Positions 56,580-64,000 of a stretch of 64,000 bases of DNA are shown one piece after another. The position numbers and the translations under genes were made by a program. The DNA lies in assembly GCA_019787685.1 (NCBI GenBank), contig JAHNUO010000003.1:1116001-1180000 (forward strand), in the 5' to 3' direction. The stretch's first letter is position 1; the number at the start of each line of letters is the position of its first letter. Below the pieces are notes generated by a model. That model had not been told where the DNA came from, did not search any database, and saw only the letters and a list, made by a program, of their open reading frames with translations. The stretch is from Chiua virens (Eukaryota > Basidiomycota > Agaricomycetes > Boletales > Boletaceae).

Positions 56580-56932
56580 AGATGCAATGGAGTGAATAGC
56601 CTAATAGATCACCATCAATGTGACCTTTAAAAATAAGGTGCATGTTTGGTGTTCCACGTAAGTAATGATAGACTTGTTTGAGTGCAGTAACATGCTCTGA
56701 ACCTGGAGTGGTGGCATGCCTACTGGGGACACCAACTGCAAATGCAAGGTCAGGTTGGGTTGCTAACATCACATACATAAGAGCACCAAGGGCACTCTGG
56801 TACTCCTTGATGTCAGCTGCTGCTTTGTTGAGCTTAGCGAGCTTGACATTGGCATCAATTGGAGTGATGACAGGATGGCTAGCTGCCATATTGTAGTGTT
56901 CAAGTATGGACTTGATGTAGCAGTGTTGCGAG
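56580..56932 (-). pseudogene. Ty1/copia pol fragment (after the RT)
   Basis: Minus strand: CYIKSILEHYN, NVKLAKLNKAAADIKEYQSA, LGALMYVMLATQPDLAFAVG and HVTALKQVYHYLRGTPNMHL up to GDLLGY, where copia normally continues into RNase H. Sequence after GDLLGY is unrelated, so the element is broken there. It continues upstream at 63253-64000 once chromovirus D is removed. Confidence 0.82.
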
Positions 56933-58262
56933 TGTTACAATTTCTTTCTTTTCCTTCACTTGTACTACTTCACTACACTCAATACCTGTTACGATAGCTC
57001 TGGGTAGGAACTAGTGTAGCCACAAAAGTGCTAAGGATCAAGTGGCTGTGATAACTTGAACAACCACCACTTGATACATGGCACACTATAAGAGTTCAAG
57101 GAGGACTGCTGTTAGCGTGTTGCCAACAGTGGAGACGAGGTAGAACTCAGGCGTTGCTGAGAGTGTCCTGTTGGGAATCTATACCCAAAGGACCAAGGGT
57201 CTTCCTCTTGTAATTGAGGTGGAGCCTAGGCGTTGGCCATAGGTGTCGAGGGTCAAGTGCCGAGTGGTCACAAGGGGGGTTCCCGAGTGGAGCAGGGATA
57301 CTCAGCTAGATTGCAGAGATCAAGACTAGTGTACAAGAGTGTCGCTGCGAGGTATTTATACTATAAGAATTGTGCACGGACCAAGTAACTAAAAGGGGAG
57401 GCCAGAAGAGCAGAAGGGCCAAAGGGCCAAAAGGGAAGTGCACAATTACTAAAAGGGGTGGCCAAGAAGAGCGGAAGAGCGAAGGGCCAAAAGGGGAATT
57501 GTACAATGCGAAGGCAACAGACAATGACGAAAGTGGAATGACTAAGTGCGATGCCATTGGATGATGACATGAAGTGAAAAGAGTAAGCATGCAGGTAATG
57601 CTGATGCTGGTTACATAAGAGGGAAACGAAGTACGGATGAACGTACGCAGATACCTAGGTATCGAGTGGAGAGAAGTAGTACAAGTGAAGCAAAGAAAAG
57701 AAAGAAATTGTAACAATACCTAGGTATTCTCATATGTTCATCCATACTTCATTTCATTCCACCTTTATGTAATCAGCACTGGCATTACCTGAGTGCTTAC
57801 TCATTTCTTTTCACATTATCATCTGATGGCATCACATTACTCATTTCCTCTTTGTCATCATCCATTGCCTTTGCATTGTATGCTTCATCCTTTTGGCCTT
57901 TTGGCCTTCTGCTCTTCTTGGCCATCCCTTTTGAACACTTAGTCCGTGCATGATTCTCATAGTATAAATACCTGCAGTGAGACTCTTGTACCCTAGTCCT
58001 GATCTCCGCAATCTAGCTGAGTATCACAGCTCCACTCAGGAACACCCCTGTGACCCCTCAACCCTTGACCCTTGGACCCTCGGGTATAGATTCCCAACCA
58101 GACACCTCAGCAATGCCTGAATTCTCACTTGACTCACTGGTAGCAATCTGCTGACCAGCAACCCTTTGTTCAACTGATCTAGTGCACCACATACCAAGTG
58201 GTGGTTGTTTGAGTTATCACAGCCACTTGGTATGCTAGGTGCTACCTGGAACTATCATAACA
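56933..58262 (+). repeat. 5' LTR of chromovirus D, split by a nested D LTR
   Basis: TGTTACAATTTC (56933-56986) continues after the nested LTR at 57716 and ends CTATCATAACA at 58262. Without the insertion it is about 596 bp. The TATA box GTATAAATACC lies near 57961-57971. Confidence 0.88.
56987..57715 (-). mobile_element. Solo LTR, family D, inserted in a D LTR
   Basis: 729 bp, on the plus strand TGTTACGATAG...ATTGTAACA, with perfect duplication ATACC (56982-56986 and 57716-57720). It has inserted in inverse orientation into the 5' LTR of its own family. Confidence 0.93.
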
Positions 58263-58370
58263 TAAGATCAAGACTCTTTGTATAGCCTGCCCTTGTGCAG
58301 TCAGCTGCCCACTATTTTCTCCAGACAATCCCCCACTCATTCCCCCTTGAACCCTAGTTGGAGTCTTTGG

Positions 58371-59565
58371 ATGTCTAACACACCATTGTCCAATTTATCC
58401 AACAACAACCCTGAACCCTTGACCCCTTCTTCTGAAATCCAGAAGAATGACCTTGACATCAATGTCAACCACCTTGACCGTGAAGACAAAACTCAGCAAC
58501 TAGCCAAGTGTCTTACCCAATCACTTGACCTCCCCACTCTCGCCTCGTTCGTGTCACCTACAACCCAGTCCCAGAACTGGTATCTATCTGGAACCCCTCC
58601 ATTGTCTACACCCTAGCACCACTACCACCGACCACTACCACTGACCACCACCACCTCATCTAGCAATATATCTAGCAAGGCAGTCAAGCTTTGTCTTGGA
58701 AAACCCTCTATCTTTGATGGGTCCTATGACTGTGCCATACCCTGGCTCAATAACATTGCAACATATCTGTTCGTCAACAACCCCATCTACGACACCGACA
58801 ACAAAAGAGTGGCCTTTGCTCTCTCGTTCATGACTGAAGGCTCAGCCAAAACGTGGGCTAATACCTTCTGTGCCAAATCCATTCCCCTCCAATCTTTCGG
58901 AACATGGAATGAGTGGCAAACAGAATTCCGAAAGGACTTCGAATACCATGACACCAAGGGTGATGCAATTGCCTGGCTCTTAACCACTCGTTCCACCAAG
59001 AATGAAGACATCCCTGCCTATATCTCCTCCTTCTGCAACAAGGTTGCCACTGCTGGACTTACAGGGTCCAACTTGGTCCTCATAAACTTCTTTGTGGCCA
59101 GCCTTCCTCCCTCACTCATGAGGCACATCCAAGGAATGGACACAGTTCCTACCATGATTGACAAGTGGTATACCCAAGCCATTCACTTCAAAACCCAATG
59201 GGAATGTGCTGATAAGATTGCCCATTGAAACAAGAAACCTGTTGCTGCTGTTATCTTTTATAACAACCCCCCTCACAAAAAGGAGCAAGATCCCAACACT
59301 ATGGACGTAGATGCCATCCACATTCGCAAAATGACCAAAGCTGAGTACAAGTGATGCTTCAAACAGAACCTTTGCTTCCAATGCCACCAACCCAGCCATT
59401 GCATTTCTTCCTGTCCAGTCTTTGTGACCAAAACCTCCTGCCACCTTGATGTTGATCCCATCTGGGATAGCAAACTCTATGACTACCTTGGCATGCAAAC
59501 AGGCCATTGTTTTACGATCGGCTCCATGCAACACTCTGTGAACCACGTCATGTGCACAGGGTGAT
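58371..59565 (+). pseudogene. Chromovirus D gag
   Basis: The start ATG near 58371 is tentative. A gag core reads KPSIFDGSYDCAIPWLNNIA, VAFALSFMTEGSAKTWANTF and FRKDFEYHDTKGDAIAWLLT, typical of Ty3 gag (Retrotrans_gag type). It ends at a stop near 59226, then runs on to a zinc knuckle CFQCHQPSHCISSC near 59380-59420 (C-x2-C-x4-H-x4-C). There are additional stops near 59354 and 59562. Gag packages the element RNA. Confidence 0.8.
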
Positions 59566-59599
59566 GCTTCGTTCAGACCACTCAACCTGAGAAGCTTAT

Positions 59600-61700
59600 A
59601 AACGCCACCTCCCTTGCTGCCATGGCTCCAAAAGCCAAGGTAACCCTCCCTCCAGAATACTCTGAATTTGAATCGGTATTTGTGAAGGAACCCTTTAACC
59701 AGATGCCCCCATCCCAGACCTGTGACCATGAGATCCACCTCAAGGACTTGTTCTAACCCAAGGTCAGGAAAGTCTACCCCTTGTCCCCTGATGAACGGAA
59801 AGCCACAGATGAATTCATTGACGAACACCTTGCACCACTGACCCAGTCCTCCATTTCCCTGACACCTCCTGTCCCTTGGCAATTGTCACCAACACTTCTA
59901 AATATGCAACCAGTGGTGTTCTCCTCCAAATTGATGTCAACAGGGACTGGAAACCTTGTTCCTACCTCTCCCAGTCCTTCAATGCTGCAGAAAGGAACTA
60001 CGACATCTACAACCAGGAACTCCTAGCAGTCATCCGGTCCCTCAAGGCTTGGCACCATCACCTTTGTGGTAGCGCCCATCCCATGACAGTCTTCTCAGAT
60101 CACAAGAACCTGATGTACTTCCGTCAAACCCAAAACCTGAACTGCCGACAAGCCTGGTGGCTCCTTGACCTCACCAACTTCAACCTCACATTCTCCCATG
60201 TCCCTGGCAAGCTTCTTGATGGCCCAGATGCACTCTCCCGCCATCCTGACCACATCACCTTGGACTCTGACAACGACAATGTCACCCTCCTTCCAGATGA
60301 CATCTTTGTCAACCTCATCACCCTCAACCTCCAAGCTCTCATTACCAAATCCTCAGTGACTGACCCCCTTGTCTTTGATACCCTGAATGCAATAGATGGT
60401 GGTCTTCCCTCATCCTTCTGCGCCCGCCTCTCTGATTGGAAATATGATGCTGGTATCCTGACTTACCAGGGCCATGTCTATATTCCGCCCAATCTCAACC
60501 TCTGACAACAGATTGTTGCCCAGCACCATGACTCTCACACAGCTGGTCATCCCAGTTTCTTGAAAACCCGCCAGCTGGTTGCTACCAAATTCTGGTGGCC
60601 TTGCCTTGCCTCCTTTGTCCACTCTTATGTCTCCGGCTGTGCTGCCTGCCAGCAGCAGAAGGTCAACACACACCCGACCATGCCTCCCCTCTCTCCGATC
60701 CCCTCTGCCTGCTCTCGTCCCTTCCAGCATGTTTCAGTGGATCTTATCACAGATCTTCCCATATCCGTGGAGGGCTATGACTCTCTCATGGTCGTGGTCG
60801 ACCACAGCCTCACACAGGGGGTAATTCTTTGCCCAATCATGAAAACTGCCGACTCTGCAGGTATTACCTGCCCTTTTTCCCACAAAGTATACACCTGATT
60901 CAGCCTTTACAACAAAATCATCTCCAATCACAGACTGTAATTTGCTTTTGCCTTTGCCAAGGAACTTGCATGCCTCATTGGTTACTGCCTTTCCCTCTCC
61001 ACAGCATACCACCCCCAATCTGACAGCGAAACCAAATGCATTAACCAAGAAGTCGAGACCTACCTCCATATGTATTGCCAAAACAATCTGGCGAGCTGGG
61101 CCGACCTACTCCCCATGGCTGAATTGGTGCACAATCACTGCCCTCACTTTGTCACTGGGCAGTCCCCATTCTTTCTCATGATGGGCTACGAACCTTGACC
61201 CTTGCCCACTATCATCATGGAAACCAAACTCCCTGCTGTTGAAGACTGACTCAAAGTCCTCTCCACAGCTCAGGACAAAGCCCTTGCTGCTCATGAACCT
61301 CCAAAGGTGATCAGGTTTGGCTGGAAGCCCACAATTTGAAATGGGAACCCATCTCCCTGAAACTTGCATCTCGCCGAGAAGGATCCTTCACCATCATGGA
61401 AGTCCTTTCTTCACTCACCTACTGTCTCCACCTTCCCAAGACCTGGAAAATCCATCCAGTCTTCCATGCTTCTCTGTTATCGCCCTATCATGAAACAGAA
61501 ACCTATGGTCTGAACTTCCCCAAACTACCCCTGACCTTATTGTGGGTGAAGAAGAATATGAGATCGAGCAGATCTTGAAACACAACAAGAACCCACAGAA
61601 CCGTAAGTTCCTGATCTGATGAAAAGGGTACTCCACTGTGGACAACTCCTAGGAACCTGAATTCAACTTGGGAAATGCCAAGGACACTGTGGAAGCATAT
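59600..61700 (+). pseudogene. Chromovirus D pol: RNase H, integrase, chromodomain; RT core deleted
   Basis: The first part (PPEYSEFESVFVKEP, VYPLSPDERKATDEFIDEHL) is the linker before reverse transcriptase. It then jumps near 59860 to RNase H (NTSKYATSGVLLQIDVNRDW, NYDIYNQELLAVIRSLKAWH, VFSDHKNLMYF), so the protease and the RT catalytic core are missing. Integrase has H-x4-H and C-x2-C (HDSHTAGH, CAACQQQK), the first D in SVDLITDLP and the E in QSDSETK; the second D region is damaged. A chromodomain follows near 61550-61690 (EYEIEQILKHNK, two stops, KGYSTVDN). More than ten stops. Confidence 0.85.
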
Positions 61701-61814
61701 AAACACCTTCATCCCAAGGATTTCCCCTCAGTTCACAGCCTTTCAACCACTCCACCACCGTGTCTACCCTGCTCTCCGCTCAGACTGCCACCACCTGTCT
61801 CCATTAAAGCAGTA

Positions 61815-62672
61815 ATGTCCTTCCGCTCCTGCTCTATTCCCGACTTTGAAAATGAAATCATCCACTCAGTCCCTGTCTTCACCCTCACCACATCCATTTC
61901 CCACTGCCTGCTCCCATCACTGGCCACTCCTGTCACCAATGTCACCTCCCTCACCTCCAAATCCTTCCTCACAGAGTCCACCCGACCTCCTTCTCCAGCT
62001 GCTTCGGCAGTTGCAGACACAGGATGGGGAACCCCTTCTCAATGGCCTGCTCCTACTCCTATCCATAATCCTCTTCGTTCACCTATCATGTTGGTAGATC
62101 TCCCCTATCACTCTCACACTATATGCTCCTCTTCATCATCCCCTGAGTACTTTGACCACATGTGTGAACTCATCCTAGACCCCATGATGGCCTTTTCCAT
62201 TGAGCACCACCTCAACCTGAACTCCCCCTGAACACCCTGTACCTCGCATACCTCCAATGTGAGCGTCTCACCTTCGTCCAGTTAGACCTCCTTGGCCCAA
62301 ACCAAAACACCCACTACCTCTCTGCAGTCACCAGACAAATCCATGACCGAATCTGCACCTACCTTGAGCATGCCCTGCATCAGATGCAGATGGGCAAATT
62401 CCTTGAGGACCTCCACTGCTATCAAGTGGAATTATCTCTGTGTGTCACCACCTCCTCCGAGCCCCTCACCCAGCCTTCCATGCCCTCTGCCTCTTCTGTC
62501 CCTTTCACAGAAGAAGAGATGATCACAGCAAACCGTGCTGAAGTCGAACACTTATTTCGGACTTGTCAGGTATTCCTCCCTGATGACCACCCCCATTACT
62601 ATGAGGCCTGCTTTGAGTGCTGCAAACTTGGACACATTTGCATCAAATGCGGCATGTACACTCTGGGGGTAA
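61815..62672 (+). pseudogene. Chromovirus D ORF3 with zinc knuckle
   Basis: Lies between the chromodomain and the 3' LTR. It reads SFLTESTRPPSPAASAVAD, MLVDLPYHSHTI, SIEHHLNLNS, a frame change near 62230, then LHQMQMGKFLEDLHCYQVEL, EEEMITANRAEVEHLF, DDHPHYYEACFECCKLGHIC and the end of a knuckle (IKC). The C-x2-C-x4-H-x4-C motif is complete. The frame runs into the LTR. The relative at 55466-56464 keeps the reading open and adds a second cluster. No known Ty3 product matches; the role is unknown. Confidence 0.6.
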
Positions 62673-63247
62673 TGTTACAATTTTTTTCTTTTCCTTCACT
62701 TGTACTACTTCACTACACTCGATACCTAGGTATCCTTGTACATTCATCCATACTTTGTTTCATTTCACATTTATGTAATCAGCACCAGCATTACCTGAGT
62801 GCTTACTCATTTCTTTTCATGTCATCATCTGATGGCATTGCATTACTCATTTCCTCTTTGTCATTGTCCATTGCCTTTGCATCATACAATTCCTCCTTTT
62901 GACCTGTTGCTCTTCTGCTCTTCTTGGCCACCCCTTTTGGACACTTGGTCCATGCACGATTCTCATAGTATAAATATCCACAGTGATACTCTTGTACCCT
63001 AGTCTTGATCTCCGCAATCTAGCTGAGTATTATTGCTCCACTCAGGAACATCCCTGTGACCCCTTGACCCTTGACCCTTGGTCCCTTGGGTATAGATTCC
63101 CAACCGGACACCTCAGCAATGCCTGAATTCTCACTTGACTTGCTGGTAGCAATCTGCTGACCAGCAACCCCTTGTTCAACTGATCCAGCGCACCACATAC
63201 CAAGTGGTGGTTGTTTATGCTAGGTCCTACCTGGAACTATCGTAACA
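62673..63247 (+). repeat. 3' LTR of chromovirus D (575 bp)
   Basis: TGTTACAATTTTTTTC...CTATCGTAACA, preceded by the purine run CTGGGGGTAA. It lacks about 22 bp (GAGTTATCACAGCCACTTGG) present in the 5' LTR. Confidence 0.92.
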
Positions 63248-63252
63248 GCAAG

Positions 63253-64000
63253 AGCTCAATTATTTGTTTATTGCAGTCACGGATACTTTCCATGCCTAGC
63301 ATCCAGCATGCTTCACCAAGGTCAGTCATTTTGTATTCACGGGTGAGCTAGATCTTGAGCTTTTCAATTGCTCCATGATTGTTTGCATCATTTCGTCATC
63401 AACATATACCATGACAATGATGAGAACACCATCTTCAACTGCTTGTAAGAGCGTGTACCATGATTTATGGGCTTGTTTTAGTCTATAAAGTGCTTGGAGT
63501 AATTGCTAGACTTTGTACATGTACTGTGGAGGATGAAATCCTGGAAGAGGCTTGAGATAGATTTCCTCATTGAGTTTGCCATTTAGGAATGCCAATTTGA
63601 TGTTCATTTGGTGAATTTCAAGGTCATGTTTGGTGGCAAGGGTGAGAAGGGCTCAGATGGTTGAGAACTTGGTAACAGAGGCAAAGGTGTTTGTATAATT
63701 GACTCCATGGACCTGCATAAAACCCTTTGCTACAAGATAGGCTTTGTACTTGTCGATTTTGCCATTTGGTCCATATTTGATCTTAAAAACCCATTTTGAG
63801 TTGATAATTTTATGATTTGGTGAATGCTCAACTTGTTCATATAGCCCAATTTTCTCAAAAGTATCCAGTTCATCTTTCATCACCTTGAACCTGAGGTGTG
63901 AGTCTGAATGGCAGATTGCCTCATTGTATGTGCATGGCTCGTCATCTGTGCTTATGTCAGCACAATATGCACATTCATCAGCCTCTATTGTGCGCCCACT
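63253..64000 (-). pseudogene. Ty1/copia reverse transcriptase fragment
   Basis: Minus strand: MKDELDTFEKIGLYEQVEHS, NSKWVFKIKYGPNGKIDKYK and AYLVAKGFMQVHGVNYTNTF, a stop, HQMNIKLAFLNGKLNEEIYL, then the catalytic YVDD in VMVYVDDEM near 63390-63415, and LGMESIRDCNKQIIELL at the chromovirus D target site. These are standard copia (RVT_2) blocks. The element extends past the window end and downstream to 56932 after removal of chromovirus D. Stops are present. Confidence 0.88.

Larger units (their letters stand above)
56933..63247 (+). mobile_element. Ty3/gypsy chromovirus D, RT-deleted, with ORF3
   Basis: The 5' LTR (56933-58262, split by another D LTR) and 3' LTR (62673-63247) flank gag, a partial pol with chromodomain and a third ORF. 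The target duplication is GCGAG (56928-56932) and GCAAG (63248-63252), differing by one transition. It is inserted in a minus-strand copia pol, which reads continuously across the site. The catalytic reverse transcriptase is missing, so the copy cannot move on its own. Solo D LTRs lie at 34160, 35214 and 37662. Confidence 0.9.

Noticed and set aside
59112..59882. 256-codon minus-strand ORF
   Set aside because: It is antisense to recognised chromovirus D gag and linker coding sequence; a shadow frame.
1..64000. tRNA or rRNA genes
   Set aside because: I scanned for tRNA B-box-like GGTTCGAATCC patterns and rRNA-like conserved blocks and saw none; a covariance search would settle it.

Overview
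This window looks like a transposon graveyard from a filamentous basidiomycete, most likely an Agaricomycete. The evidence is the gene families present: a fungal Tnp2-type transposase, an Spt5-like KOW gene, a FunK1 kinase, chromodomain Ty3/gypsy elements, Ty1/copia, hAT and Tc1/mariner. Short GT...AG introns are also visible. I cannot name the species. I see no intact host gene, tRNA, rRNA or CRISPR. Nearly every reading frame is broken. Many breaks turn CGA into TGA, and some turn CAA or CAG into a stop, as expected from decay of methylated cytosines.

Region by region. 1-9.5 kb: a plus-strand Tnp2 transposase pseudogene, cut by three copies of a ~700-bp TG...CA repeat (family C). Two of those copies carry solo LTRs of family B, and one of these LTRs carries a Tc1/mariner element (four nested layers). 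10-19 kb: a plus-strand Spt5-like pseudogene split by a full-length minus-strand chromovirus (family A, 11271-18020, target duplication AGAGT). 19-25.5 kb: GGGTA-rich repeats, two tandem repeats of coding-length period, a coiled-coil exon and an Agaricomycete hypothetical protein. 25.8-31.3 kb: a possible copia gag scrap, a GGACC-rich TIR element (family F), a second Tc1/mariner and a hAT transposase pseudogene. 32-41 kb: solo LTRs of families A, B and D, an unrecognised minus-strand gene and a minus-strand FunK1 kinase pseudogene, both cut by solo LTRs. 42-53.5 kb: family F copies, a decayed second A chromovirus, an unrecognised split gene and a pogo-like non-autonomous element inside an LTR fragment. 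53.5-64 kb: copia gag (plus), the 3' end of another chromovirus with a 332-codon zinc-knuckle ORF, and a minus-strand copia pol split by a chromovirus of family D (56933-63247). That chromovirus has lost its reverse transcriptase core, and its 5' LTR contains a second D LTR.

Target-site duplications give exact boundaries for many insertions and a relative order of events. The most interesting signals are: (1) two Tc1/mariner elements of identical length (1592 bp) whose ~214-bp terminal repeats are themselves bounded by inverted copies of the terminal motif but have unrelated cores; (2) extra ORFs in the chromoviruses: an intact 156-codon ORF upstream of gag and a gag with an N-terminal membrane helix in family A, and a zinc-knuckle ORF3 after the chromodomain in family D and a relative; (3) a same-strand run of Tnp2, Spt5-like, coiled-coil and hypothetical genes that could be one large cargo-bearing element.
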